A stretch of 64,000 bases of DNA, taken from positions 62,001-126,000 of the forward strand of contig CALVNH010000001.1 of assembly GCA_944349635.1 (NCBI GenBank). Reading direction: 5' to 3'. Below, piece after piece: positions 33,133 to 41,513 of the stretch. Position 1 is the stretch's first letter, and each line of letters begins with the position of its first letter. This DNA comes from an uncultured Clostridia bacterium (GTDB lineage Bacteria; Bacillota; Clostridia; Christensenellales; CAG-917). The notes under the pieces are model-generated. The model worked only from the letters and a program-made list of their open reading frames with translations, did no database searches and was not told the origin of the DNA. A program made the translations under genes and the position numbers.

Positions 33133-33675
33133 TTACCCTCCTATCTTTGCGCCAAGCTCATACGCCTGCCTGCGATACAGGTCAGGCATCATGGAAACCG
33201 TGCCGCTGCCCTTTGCAAGCACTCTTCCGCAGTCGATGAAATTTAGATAATCAAAGATAATATCAAAATTCGTCGATATGCCCTTCATTACAATGTCGTC
33301 GTTGTTCCAAGCCGTTGCCAAAAGGACGGCTTTCATATGTTTACGCGTGATCGCTCCATTTCTTGCATAGAATCTGTCTATCACCGTTTTTAATTGCGCG
33401 CTCATGGTAAAGTAATAGACGGGCGTGGCAAACACGACCGCATCGGAGGAAAGAAGTTCTTTCAATAATCCATTACCGTCATCCTTTTGAACGCAATCTC
33501 CCGCCATGCCGCACCGGTCGCAGCCAAGACAGGGGTTTATGTTCCCTCTCGCTGCGTCATAAATTTTTACCTCATGCCCCGCTTCTTCCGCTCCCTTCAT
33601 AAAGCAAGCAACAAGCGTATTGGATGTCCCCGCCTTATGCGGACTGCCCGTGATAATCAGAACTTTCATGTTCAT
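33133..33675 (-). CDS. Flavodoxin-fold NAD(P)H-dependent oxidoreductase (iron-sulfur flavoprotein-like)
   Basis: 180 residues. FMN site GSPHKAGTSNTL (phosphate loop) and TPVYYFTMSAQLK; a Cys-rich insert CLGCDRCGMAGDC at about 49-61 resembles the metal motif of iron-sulfur flavoproteins. Start: AAAGG lies six bases before the ATG at 33675; ATG 33669 is also possible. First gene of the three-gene operon, behind an extended -10 promoter. The operon lies right next to the left attachment site of the 34-47 kb element but outside it. Confidence 0.87.
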   Translation of the reverse strand: MNMKVLIITGSPHKAGTSNTLVACFMKGAEEAGHEVKIYDAARGNINPCLGCDRCGMAGDCVQKDDGNGLLKELLSSDAVVFATPVYYFTMSAQLKTVIDRFYARNGAITRKHMKAVLLATAWNNDDIVMKGISTNFDIIFDYLNFIDCGRVLAKGSGTVSMMPDLYRRQAYELGAKIGG

Positions 33676-33692
33676 CACCTACCTTTGCTTCT

Positions 33693-33722
33693 ATTATAAC
33701 ACTCGGCGCGTTTAATATTTAA
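33693..33722 (-). promoter_or_regulatory. Promoter of the reductase-CMD-cupin operon
   Basis: Minus-strand TGTTATAAT (extended -10, hexamer at 33698-33693) with a weak TTAAAT at -35 (18-base spacing). Confidence 0.5.
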
Positions 33723-33815
33723 TACTTATATTTTATTGTTTATTATGCAATACGGATATGATAATTAAAATGGTCGGGTGATTTTTGCTTCTCTTAATAC
33801 GTTCTTTTCTATAAA

Positions 33816-33841
33816 AAAAGCGCATCCGAAAATGCGCTTTT
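33816..33841. terminator. Terminator after the displaced rlmD tail
   Basis: Ten-bp stem (AAAAGCGCAT/ATGCGCTTTT) with a six-base loop, A- and T-runs at either side; 5 bases beyond the stop of the rlmD tail on the minus strand. Confidence 0.82.
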
Positions 33842-33846
33842 CCTTA

Positions 33847-34224
33847 TTATATTATTTCAAAATGTGCCAAAGTTTCTTTGATAGCCAAAACCATCTTTTC
33901 TGTCGGATGCGATCGCGGACGTTTTAACTCTTCGACTGCGTTAGGAGCATCATACATAGGTAACCCCAGATTACGCTTAACCTCCGCGATATATGCCGTA
34001 TGCACCTTGAAGCCGTAGTTTTCTTCAACATAATTTTGGATATCCTTATATGTCGTTTTAGATTTCGGCTTTCGCCCTTCGGCACGTTTCAGCGCATCTT
34101 TTAATGAAATCTTACCTTCTCCCTCGCCAAACTCGACATCAACTACGATATGACTGTCAGGCTTTTTCTTGGAAAGCAGTACCAGTGTCTCGACGTGTGT
34201 CGCCGCTGCCTTTTTGATACGCAT
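33847..34224 (-). pseudogene. rlmD: Displaced 3' tail of rlmD left of the mobile element
   Basis: From the attachment core leftward, the frame reads HVETLVLLSKKKPDSH and continues 112 residues past HVET to a stop before a terminator. HVET plus a short hydrophobic strand is the end of the RlmD methyltransferase core, and RlmD proteins of some Firmicutes carry a tail of this kind (TYKDIQNYVEENYGF, VHTAYIAEVKRN, ALKRAEGR). The intact rlmD at 47073-48425 ends HVETMVVLRRI on the far side of the element. I infer that this is the original chromosomal 3' end cut off by integration. The ATG at 34224 lies in element DNA and overlaps the recombinase gene, so expression as a separate protein is doubtful. 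Confidence 0.6.
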
Positions 34225-35929
34225 CTTCGCCCTCGTATTTCGACGAGTGATACGATTCTCTTCGGGCGGCGTAGCTCTTGCGCGGACTTCTGAAATCGTG
34301 CGATGTCAGGCTGTCCTTAAAGCCAAATTTATAGATAAAAGTTATAAGTTCGGGGTCTTTGTTGCCCTCTTCATCATAGCCGCCGACAATTACCTTTTCG
34401 ACAATGCTTTCAAAGACGTATCTGTCAAATTCTTCAAGCACGGCGTGCTCTTCCAGCGTCTTGCGGAATGCCGCTATTCTCTCCCTAACGTTGCCGTAAA
34501 CCTTTGCCGCCTCCTCGCATTGAGCGAGCTCACCCTTGGCTACCTCTATTTTAGCAGACAGCTCCGAATATTTCAACTCAAAATCTTCTTTACTCAAAAC
34601 TTCGTCCAGCCTCATATCAACGAGCTTTGCCCTTTTTCCTTCAAGCGCGGCGACATCGCGTTTAGCTTTTTCGAGCTGTTTTAAAGAATTATCTTCCGAA
34701 AGATTCTTTTCAACACGTGCAAGGAATTCTTCCAACACTCCGTCGGCATTTTCGCAGAGCAGTTTGTACGACTCGACAAACGCCTTCATAATCTGCACTT
34801 CCTCCACGCCCTTGCTGTCGGGACAAAATTTTTTGCCGCCCTTAGTAGCTTCGACGCACTGCCACACAACTTTGCTGTGAGTAGTTCCGCTGTGCCAGCA
34901 TCTGCGGGTGAGTGTTCCGCCGCAAAATCCGCATTTAATCAGACAACTGAAAGCGTACTTGCGCGTAAATATTTCACGCTTCCCGCCGTCGGTCTTGCGA
35001 GGATTGCTTCTACGGAGTAATATTTCCTGCGCCTTTTCAAAAACTTCTTCCGAAACAATCGGCTCGTGGTGGTCAGCCAGATAATACCTGTCCTCTTCCC
35101 CGAAATTGGCAAGCCTGCGTTTTGATATGGGGTCGACGGTAAAAGTTTTGCCCATTAGTAAATCGCCCTTGTACTTTTCGTTTTTGATAATGCCTATAAC
35201 CGTAGATTCGGGCCAAGCTGTGCCTCCGCGCTTGGTTTTATAGCCGAGATTTCTCAGCTCTTTTGAAATGACACTACCGCCTGCACCTTCAATGTATCTT
35301 CTGAAAATGTAGCGCACAATCTCCGCTTCCTCTTCGTTGACGGATATGGTTTTGCTTACGGGGTCGTAATCGTATCCGAGGCAGCCCTGAAAGCCGACCA
35401 TTTCGCCGCGTTGCATCTTCATCTTTAAGCCCTTTTTGACATTGGCAGATATGTTTTCCACTTCCTGCTGGGCGACTGAGCTCAGGACGACGAGCAAAAG
35501 CTCGCCGTCCATCGTCAGCGTGTTGATGTTCTCTTCCTCGAAGAATACGGCAATATTCCTCTCTTTGAGCATACGCACATATTTCAGCGTGTCCAGAGTG
35601 TTCCTTGCAAAACGCGAAATGGACTTGTTTATGACCATATCCACTTCGCCGTTCATACAGTCGTTGATGAGCCTTTGGAATTCCTCGCGTTTGGCAACCT
35701 GCGTACCCGTAATGCCCTCATCGGCGTAGATTCCGGCGAACAGCCAATCGTCTTTCTTTTTTATGAGTTCGGTATAATATGTAACCTGCGACCGATAGCT
35801 GTTTAGCTGGTCTTCATCGTTCGTGCTCACCCTGCAATAGGCGGCTACGCGCAGTTTTCCCTTTGCGTTGCCGCCTTTTCTGCGGGCATAAACACGATTA
35901 TTGCCTTTAATTACTTCAACGTTCATCAT
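34157..35929 (-). CDS. Large serine recombinase (element integrase)
   Basis: 590 residues. The catalytic domain begins with AAYCRVSTNDEDQ (nucleophile Ser in RVST, about residue 35), followed by DEGITGTQ and KSISRFARNTLD. The recombinase domain has GYDYDPVSK and WPESTVIGIIKNEKYKGDL; a zinc ribbon follows (CLIKCGFCGGTL and WQC), then a coiled coil at about 430-490. It catalyses excision and integration. The coding frame runs through the attachment core (34187-34197), so its last ten codons come from flanking chromosomal DNA; the matching continuation of the frame lies at 46927-47097. The start is the double ATG after AAAGGTG. Confidence 0.95.
   Translation of the reverse strand: MMNVEVIKGNNRVYARRKGGNAKGKLRVAAYCRVSTNDEDQLNSYRSQVTYYTELIKKKDDWLFAGIYADEGITGTQVAKREEFQRLINDCMNGEVDMVINKSISRFARNTLDTLKYVRMLKERNIAVFFEEENINTLTMDGELLLVVLSSVAQQEVENISANVKKGLKMKMQRGEMVGFQGCLGYDYDPVSKTISVNEEEAEIVRYIFRRYIEGAGGSVISKELRNLGYKTKRGGTAWPESTVIGIIKNEKYKGDLLMGKTFTVDPISKRRLANFGEEDRYYLADHHEPIVSEEVFEKAQEILLRRSNPRKTDGGKREIFTRKYAFSCLIKCGFCGGTLTRRCWHSGTTHSKVVWQCVEATKGGKKFCPDSKGVEEVQIMKAFVESYKLLCENADGVLEEFLARVEKNLSEDNSLKQLEKAKRDVAALEGKRAKLVDMRLDEVLSKEDFELKYSELSAKIEVAKGELAQCEEAAKVYGNVRERIAAFRKTLEEHAVLEEFDRYVFESIVEKVIVGGYDEEGNKDPELITFIYKFGFKDSLTSHDFRSPRKSYAARRESYHSSKYEGEDAYQKGSGDTRRDTGTAFQEKA
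34187..34197 (+). repeat. Left attachment core of the mobile element
   Basis: GTCTCGACGTG, identical and in direct orientation to 47098-47108. On the minus strand it encodes HVET in the rlmD frame and ...RRD in the recombinase frame. Similarity continues imperfectly for another 11 bases to the left (AGCA-TACCA). Confidence 0.8.
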
Positions 35930-35959
35930 TCACCTTTCATAAAAATCGTATTAACTTTA

Positions 35960-35996
35960 TAGTGTGTATTATACACTACTAAACATAAGTTGTCAA
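35960..35996 (-). promoter_or_regulatory. Consensus promoter and operator of the recombinase gene
   Basis: Minus-strand TTGACA (35996-35991), 17 bases, TATAAT (35973-35968). The -10 is at the centre of the inverted repeat TAGTGT-N7-ACACTA (35960-35978), so binding there would block the promoter. Confidence 0.75.
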
Positions 35997-36190
35997 GCGG
36001 TCAAATCTGACCTGACACCATAATCATTCATAAGATCTTTTTTAATAGCGTTGTATTCCTCCTTAGAAATCAATCCGCACGATAACAGCGTTCTCAACAT
36101 AGAAAGCTGTATGCTGTATCGCGCAACCCTGTCATTGCATTTGTTTTCCGTAATATTTTCCCCTTAAAATTTATTCGTTGTTTTGCTAAT
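35993..36190 (-). pseudogene. Broken small SHOCT-like accessory gene
   Basis: The frame starts after AAAGGAGAACT with ATT where ATG is expected, then reads SKTTNKF, a TAA at codon 9, GENITENKCNDRVARYS and LRTLLSCGLISKEEYNAI to TGA at 35993. The LLxxGLISKEEY motif is typical of SHOCT-like small proteins encoded between relaxase and recombinase in Firmicutes elements. A lost start and an internal stop make it inactive unless the assembly is wrong. Confidence 0.55.
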
Positions 36191-36326
36191 AGTTCTCCTT
36201 TCCGTATTCACGGCGCTTCTATATAATTTTTTACTTCTGGCGGAACATATCACTTCGGCATCTTTTTTGAACCGTATGCCGCAGAAGTTTTTTGATTTTT
36301 CTCTCCCTGCGCAACGTCACGCAGAA

Positions 36327-37646
36327 TTATTTTGCATTATAGTCGTCACTCTGCGACTCACTGCTACTTGAATTTTTAGCTCTCTCCGCCTCTATCTCTT
36401 TTTCAATCTCTTCAAGGCGATTAGACATATCGCGGATGAGATACTCGCTGTCCTGCCCGAACGATGAGAGAAAGTTGCCGATGAGTTTGCTTACCTTCCT
36501 GTGCGAAATAGAGAGCCGCCTTTTCAAGTTGTTGTCGTTTACCTTGTGCCGTCCCTTGCGCTCATAGATTTCAGGCTTGATCATCTTCACTGCACGCAGA
36601 ACAATGTTGCCCTGCCTGCGTTTGTAATCGGCGTCAATCTCGTCAATGAGCGTTACCGTGTCGGGGGAAACTCTGTAATTGCTGAAGGATTCGACAAATT
36701 CCTTTTTGAACACATCTTTTTTAAACACGTCCTTGGCGAATATCGGCTTGACCTGTTTTTCATACTCAAAGAGTTGGTCGGAAAATTTAAGGTCGGCTTT
36801 CCTCGCCCGCCTATCGAACAGCAAAAGTTTTCTCACAACTTCGTCCACCTGTTTGCGGTAGGGCTCCATATCCTTCTTGCCGTAGGCAAAGCTCGCGTCC
36901 TTCGGGATAACCTTGGCAAGGTCGATAAGCGCTTTGCGCACTTCGTTCTCCTGTACAATGCTCGTTGTAAAGGTTATCTTCTTCAGTTCGCGCAGGGCTT
37001 CGTCCCTCGTCATGTACAACTTCTTATAGCGCTCGCTTACAAAAGCATTCAGCCTGACGTGCATACGGTCAAGGACGGGTTTTGAAATTTTACCCTTGTG
37101 CCTGTATTCAAGTTCCCTTTTCCTGTACTTGCACTTCGGCTCTTTCTCTGCAAACCAAAAGTGGATGTGAAGGTGGTGGGGCTTGTCCTTGTGCAGCGCG
37201 CAGATTAAATCCACGTTCTTCGGGTCGAGCCTCATGTCGCGGAAGAATTCGCCGAAGGTGCGCTTTACAAGGTGAATGCACTTTTCGGGCGAGTCAATTT
37301 TATAACTCATCTCTTCATTGAGCGAAATAAAGCCGTGCCATAAATTTTTGTGAGCCTTGGCTCGTTCCTATATGGCTTTCAGCTCTTTTTGCGATATAAT
37401 GCCGTCGCCGTTGAACACGCCCGTGTTCTTCTCGAAGTATTCAATCATTGAGCGCGTCTGCGATTTGGAGTTTTCGCCGTTCAGCTTTCTGTCGGCGGTC
37501 ATATATTTATAAATATTGTTGCCGCCGTCCGACATTTCATAATACGGTCGTTCCCTTTCGAACCTTTCGCGCTCCTCCGCCGTGGCGTTGCTCCTGATTT
37601 TCCACGGCGTGTAGGTGATGTTAAAGATTATCGGTTGTTTTGCTAT
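36327..37646 (-). pseudogene. MobL-type relaxase, start lost and amber stop at codon 93
   Basis: After GAGGAGG the frame begins with ATA instead of ATG and reads AKQPIIFNITYTPWKIRSNA, YKYMTADRKLNGENSKSQT and QKELKAI before TAG (37370-37368). It continues in frame with ERAKAHKNLWHGFISLNEEM to TAA at 36327; the total is 439 codons. The second part from ATG 37310 keeps KDKPHHLHIHFWFAEKEP, the histidine motif expected to bind the metal in HUH-type relaxases, and a C-terminal region rich in Lys and Glu. Without the N-terminal 110 residues, nicking is unlikely. Just upstream is a repeat cluster resembling an oriT. Confidence 0.7.
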
Positions 37647-37667
37647 AAGTTGTCCTCCTCATATAAT

Positions 37668-37928
37668 CTTGCCGCAGGCAAGCCGATGGCGGGTTTCCTC
37701 GTCGGCGCAAATTCAGCTTTCAGCCGTTTGGCTTTGTCAAACGGCAACATTGCTTCATTGCGCCTCCTCTTCAACGAAAATCTTTTCCTTCGGCAAATCT
37801 TTTCGTTGAGAAAAATGATGGGTTTCCCATATTTTCTGCCGCTTGCGCGGCAGGAAGCAAAAATGCAACGTGGGACACGAAATTGCATTTTTCTTATCCT
37901 GCTACGGTTTTCCTCAAAATCGTCCCAC
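37668..37928. other. Candidate origin of transfer (dense inverted repeats)
   Basis: Seven inverted repeats in 260 bases directly upstream of the relaxase: 37668-37682 (CTTGCC/GGCAAG), 37723-37745 (GCCGTTTG/CAAACGGC), 37772-37808 (CAACGAAAA/TTTTCGTTG), 37818-37830 (ATGGG/CCCAT), 37836-37853 (CTGCCGC/GCGGCAG), 37861-37890 (AAATGCAA/TTGCATTT) and 37870-37928 (GTGGGAC/GTCCCAC). An open frame of 106 codons crosses this region on the minus strand but has no recognisable protein features and I do not count it as a gene. Confidence 0.5.
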
Positions 37929-37946
37929 TTCCGATGTTTGTTCTGC

Positions 37947-38441
37947 TTACCGACTTTGCCCATATTTCTGCTCGTAGTTCCGTGCCAAGTAGTAAATATT
38001 CCGCACCTTGTTCAGCTCTTCGTCCGCCGCAAACTTAGCGGCAACGTCTGTCCAATCAAGGTCGGTTATGTACCTCTCCGAGGCACCGTACAGCGTTCCT
38101 TGTATGTCGGTATGTGCGTTTCTGAACTGTTCGTAGGTCATCCCTTGCGTGGGTTCTGACTGTTCTTCCACAGGCGTTAGTTGCGGCATATCTTGCGGTG
38201 TACTCGGTTGTTCGGCTGGTTCTTCCGTGGGGATAACCTCACTTTTCCTTTCCGTCGATTTACTCTTTCCACCCTTGCTGCCCGCGTTCTTCTTTTGCTT
38301 CGACATATCCATCTGCCGCTTGCAAAGGTTGAAGTAACCCTCTACTTTCTTGTCTTTGAATTCGGGTAGTTCGTCATGCAACATATGCCTGCAAATCCCC
38401 TTTACAAATATCCCGCACTTGGCGACATTCAGAAGTTTCAT
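37947..38441 (-). CDS. Small replication-associated-type protein, second of a pair
   Basis: 164 residues. The N-terminal part (HMLHDELPEFKDKKVEGYFN, LCKRQMDMSKQKKNAGSKGG) resembles the second half of DUF6291-like proteins of phages and mobile elements. The middle is Pro-, Thr-, Glu-rich and probably disordered, and the C-terminal part has MTYEQFRNAHTDIQGTLYG with a short helical domain. It overlaps the preceding gene by 4 bases. The function is unknown; proteins of this type sit in replication or mobilisation modules. Confidence 0.6.
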   Translation of the reverse strand: MKLLNVAKCGIFVKGICRHMLHDELPEFKDKKVEGYFNLCKRQMDMSKQKKNAGSKGGKSKSTERKSEVIPTEEPAEQPSTPQDMPQLTPVEEQSEPTQGMTYEQFRNAHTDIQGTLYGASERYITDLDWTDVAAKFAADEELNKVRNIYYLARNYEQKYGQSR

Positions 38442-38728
38442 TGCCCTGTAATAGAGGGGGAGAAAGTGAAGTGCTTGCTTTTATAGTTGTACTTCTTGGG
38501 TATCTTGTTCTCTTTTTCAAGGTCTTTAACCTCGCGCAACATTTCTGAAATATTCTCCCAATAGAATTTCTCCTCGTCCGTCATCTCTTGCGTGGGTTCG
38601 ACGTCCTCGAACTCATAGGCGCATATTCTGTGTGCCATCTTACCTGCCTGCGTATCGTTCAGGCAGTTTAAGATGTCCTCGTACAGCTCGTAAAATGTAA
38701 ATTGTTTCTGTTGTTTCTGTTGTTCCAA
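38438..38728 (-). CDS. DUF6291-like small protein
   Basis: 96 residues starting at TTG 38728, which has a perfect AAGGAGG six bases upstream; the open frame to ATG 38812 has no ribosome site. The sequence YELYEDILNCLNDTQAGKMA, HRICAYEFEDVEPT and FYWENISEMLREV follows the DUF6291 pattern (helix, AGK-[LIM]-x-AIxxY, G/D-EEP). The start is coupled to the following gene by a 4-base overlap. Its role is unknown but the pair is typical of mobile-element replication regions. Confidence 0.6.
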   Translation of the reverse strand: MEQQKQQKQFTFYELYEDILNCLNDTQAGKMAHRICAYEFEDVEPTQEMTDEEKFYWENISEMLREVKDLEKENKIPKKYNYKSKHFTFSPSITGQ

Positions 38729-38909
38729 TATATTCCTCCTTATTTTGTTTTGCCGAAGATTATGGCCCCTGCGGCGCAGCCCCTGATAGGTCTTACATTT
38801 TGTCACCTCCATTTTTAAAATTAAAGGAATAAATCCCTCGCTCCCTTCATATAACTTCGTGAATTTTCACCCCTATCTTGAGTAAATTTTTTTAAATTCT
38901 TTATGCAAA

Positions 38910-38937
38910 GAAGCCGCGCAGTCATCTGCGCGGCTTC
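38910..38937. terminator. Hairpin terminator downstream of the HTH gene
   Basis: Twelve-bp perfect stem (GAAGCCGCGCAG/CTGCGCGGCTTC), loop TCAT; on the minus strand it runs into a T-rich stretch. Confidence 0.7.
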
Positions 38938-38950
38938 ACATAGTCTAATC

Positions 38951-39931
38951 TTATTTACTTGTAAACTCGCCCGTTATGTTCAGATGCTCGTCCCTGCCGT
39001 CCTCTGCATCCAACACAAAATGAAGCGTATTTGCGCCCCAATATGAGAATTGCCCGTACTCCTCTTCCGTCTTGGCGTGGAAAATATTTATCTTCGGGTC
39101 ATCCTCGCTGCCTACAAGTTCGCAGGCGAACGGTATGCCGAACAAGGCAAATAAAAATAGCGGGCGGTTAAAATCTATTTTAAACTTCTTCGTTCCGTCC
39201 GCGGACAGACTGCCCGGTCTGCAATCATATTTCTCGCCCGTGATATAATTTATTCTGATGTATTCCTCAGGCGTCTGCCTCTCTTCAGGCTTACTTTTTA
39301 TAAAATGACTGTATCTTATGGCGATATACCGAGGCTTGCTTATGCAACACGAAGGGTCGCCGCCGCGTGACTTTATGAACTTTGCCCGCGTTATTCGACG
39401 AGTATATTTTGCGTCATACAAGTCATCGAGGTCGTAAAGTCCCTTATACTTAAAGCTGTATTCATCCCAATCCCAATCGCGGAACCCCGCCCTGTTCTTC
39501 GGGTCGTATAGCATTCCTATCGTCAACCCTGAACCATATCTTTCAACGGGCGGACCGATATAGCTGTATTTATTGTGCCCCTGATAGCCGCAGCAATCAA
39601 AGGTCGGTTCAATTGCAATCAGCCCTTCTGCTTTAAGTTTGTTCAACAGCGACTGTATCGTGCGCTTTGATACGGCAAGTTTTTGAGCGAGCTTAGCAAT
39701 ATCAATCTTTTGCCCGCTGTGTTTTATTATGTAGTTGATTACAATCTCCCTGCGCTCTTCGGGCGTGGGCTTGCGCATTAAAAATTCAGGCGGTGAAAAA
39801 TAAAGATTGTTATTATAGTAAATTGGGTTCTCTATCTCAATAAACCCGTACTTATTTTTGTGGACGGTTCTATCGCCCGGCTCGCCCTGATTATTTTTTC
39901 TCCAAGTTCTCCTTTTACGCTTTTCAGCCAT
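38951..39931 (-). CDS. HTH protein of the mobile element, possible replication initiator
   Basis: 326 residues. A DeoR-like winged helix (IDIAKLAQKLAVSKRTIQSL, LNKLKAEGLIAIEP; about residues 75-110) follows a basic N-terminus (KRKRRTWRKN). The rest is a large domain rich in Tyr, Asp and Arg without a clear match. Proteins of this layout are common in Firmicutes mobile elements and are thought to regulate or start replication. ATG 39931 is taken as start; ATG 39952 is also possible and neither has a good ribosome site. An extended -10 lies just upstream. Confidence 0.55.
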   Translation of the reverse strand: MAEKRKRRTWRKNNQGEPGDRTVHKNKYGFIEIENPIYYNNNLYFSPPEFLMRKPTPEERREIVINYIIKHSGQKIDIAKLAQKLAVSKRTIQSLLNKLKAEGLIAIEPTFDCCGYQGHNKYSYIGPPVERYGSGLTIGMLYDPKNRAGFRDWDWDEYSFKYKGLYDLDDLYDAKYTRRITRAKFIKSRGGDPSCCISKPRYIAIRYSHFIKSKPEERQTPEEYIRINYITGEKYDCRPGSLSADGTKKFKIDFNRPLFLFALFGIPFACELVGSEDDPKINIFHAKTEEEYGQFSYWGANTLHFVLDAEDGRDEHLNITGEFTSK

Positions 39932-39964
39932 ATCATACCAGCAAAATATCAAACATTTGTTTGT

Positions 39965-39973
39965 ATTATAGCA
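39965..39973 (-). promoter_or_regulatory. Extended -10 before the HTH gene
   Basis: Minus-strand TGCTATAAT; no recognisable -35. Confidence 0.45.
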
Positions 39974-40001
39974 TATATTTTTCCTCTCGTCAGCTATAAA
40001 A

Positions 40002-40028
40002 GGCGCAAAAGCATACTGCTCCTGCGCC
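40002..40028 (-). terminator. Hairpin after the PDDEXK nuclease gene
   Basis: GGCGCA/TGCGCC enclosing AGCA-TAC-TGCT, followed on the minus strand by TTTTATAG. Confidence 0.5.
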
Positions 40029-40058
40029 CTTGAATAGTTTTAAATTTTACCAAGCAAC

Positions 40059-41084
40059 TTATTCCTCGTCGCCTTTTTCTGAAATTTCTGCAAGCTCTAC
40101 GTACTCTTTGAGTTTGCGCTGTAACAACTTTTTATCTATGAGTTTCAGTCTGTATTCCGATACTAATGTCGGCGACAAGCTGCGGCTGAGCGCATATTCC
40201 ACGACTTCGTCATCTTTACTAGCACAAAGAATAACGCCGACGCTCGGATTCTCATTCTCTTTCTTGACATCTCTGTCGAGAGCTTCGAGATACAAATTCA
40301 TTTTGCCGACATATTCGGGCTTGAACTCGCCTATTTTCAGCTCAAACGCCACAAGGCAGGATAGTCCACGGTGGAAGAACAGCAAATCTATGAAATAGTC
40401 GTGGTTGCCAACCTGTACGCGATATTCCTGACCGATAAACGTAAAGTCTTTGCCGATTTCCAGAATGAAATTTTTGAGATTATTGACAATAGCAGAGGAA
40501 AAATCGCGCTCGGATACGCTTTCGGGCAGGTCGAGGAAATCGAGCGTGTAAGTATCGAGGAACACATTGCCCGTCGCCCTCTTCGCCTCGGCAATGGCGG
40601 GTGTTGTTGGCTTTTGCGAGAGCATATACCTTTCGTAATAGCCGCTGTCTATCTGACGAGCCAGCTCCCTTGCGCTATAACGCTCTTTGACGCATAATGC
40701 CATATAAAAGAGGCGCTCCTCGGCAGACTTACAGCTCGACATTATCTTCAAATGGTTAGACCAACTCAATTGTGTCAACAGTGTTGACACTTTTTCGTCA
40801 TCTTTGTAGAGTTCGTAAAACTGCTTCATTCTATACAGTCCGCGACGGTTAAAACCCTTTAAGTCGGGATAATTTTTCGCAAAGAAGTCGGCAAGCCCGT
40901 CCACGAAGGAATCGCCGTAGGCTGCATTCTCCGCGTGTTCGCTTATGTACTTGCCGATGTCGCGGTACATGAGAATGAGTTCTTCGTTGACCTTCCGATA
41001 TGCCTTCTCCCTCGCCTTTTCTATAATGCCGACAACCTCATTAAACGCTCCCGTCAGCGCATTTTTATTATCTTTTCCAGCCAT
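40059..41084 (-). CDS. YhcG/DUF1016 PDDEXK nuclease-domain protein
   Basis: 341 residues. The N-terminal DUF1016 domain contains YRDIGKYISEHAENAAYGDS and LSWSNHLKIMSSCKS; the C-terminal PDDEXK-like domain contains DYFIDLLFFHRGLSCLVAFE and LKIGEFKPEYVGKMNLYL with the D-x(n)-E-x-K catalytic pattern. Family members occur with type I restriction and other defence genes and on mobile elements; a role in homing or defence is inferred. It is monocistronic with a strong promoter and its own hairpin. Confidence 0.88.
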   Translation of the reverse strand: MAGKDNKNALTGAFNEVVGIIEKAREKAYRKVNEELILMYRDIGKYISEHAENAAYGDSFVDGLADFFAKNYPDLKGFNRRGLYRMKQFYELYKDDEKVSTLLTQLSWSNHLKIMSSCKSAEERLFYMALCVKERYSARELARQIDSGYYERYMLSQKPTTPAIAEAKRATGNVFLDTYTLDFLDLPESVSERDFSSAIVNNLKNFILEIGKDFTFIGQEYRVQVGNHDYFIDLLFFHRGLSCLVAFELKIGEFKPEYVGKMNLYLEALDRDVKKENENPSVGVILCASKDDEVVEYALSRSLSPTLVSEYRLKLIDKKLLQRKLKEYVELAEISEKGDEE

Positions 41085-41114
41085 TAATTATTCTCCCGAC
41101 GAAGTTATATCCGT

Positions 41115-41143
41115 ATTATATCACAGCTCAGAAAATCTTTCAA
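41115..41143 (-). promoter_or_regulatory. Promoter of the PDDEXK nuclease gene
   Basis: Minus-strand TTGAAA, 17 bases, TATAAT. Confidence 0.75.
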
Positions 41144-41411
41144 GGCTTTCAGCTAAAAGCAGAGTCAATTTGATATAATCGCTATTATGAGAAGGTTGGC
41201 TCGGAAGTCAAAGATATTACCGGTGATTTGCCTTTGAAATACCTTATAATTGATAGTTAATACAACTATCTCATATATGTTAGCTTGCTGATACAGTAAA
41301 AACGAAAGGAGAAAACCATTGCGAATATTTATTTGTCAAATGTTTTGTGTTGCACTTTTGTGGCTTGAAAAAAAATTTCATAAATTTTTAAGAATCTTAC
41401 CCTGAATTTTC
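41144..41411. other. AT-rich intergenic stretch
   Basis: No open frame with a ribosome site, no repeat and no structured RNA recognised. It marks the border between the element backbone and the AT-rich cassette. Confidence 0.5.
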
Positions 41412-41451
41412 GCAAAAAATAGAAGATAGCTATTTTAACTATCCTCTATTT
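41412..41451 (-). terminator. Terminator of the AT-rich cassette
   Basis: AAATAGA/TCTATTT and GATAG/CTATC arms (one bulge pair) around CTATTTTAA; on the minus strand followed by a T-run (TTCTATTTTTTG). Confidence 0.75.
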
Positions 41452-41513
41452 GCTTTCATTTTACAATACATGCTTTACTAGTAGTTCTATTTTTGATATA
41501 ATACAGCACCACA

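Noticed and set aside
37643..37963. 106-codon minus-strand frame upstream of the relaxase
   Set aside because: It coincides with seven inverted repeats and has no recognisable domain; the repeats are a better explanation of the region.
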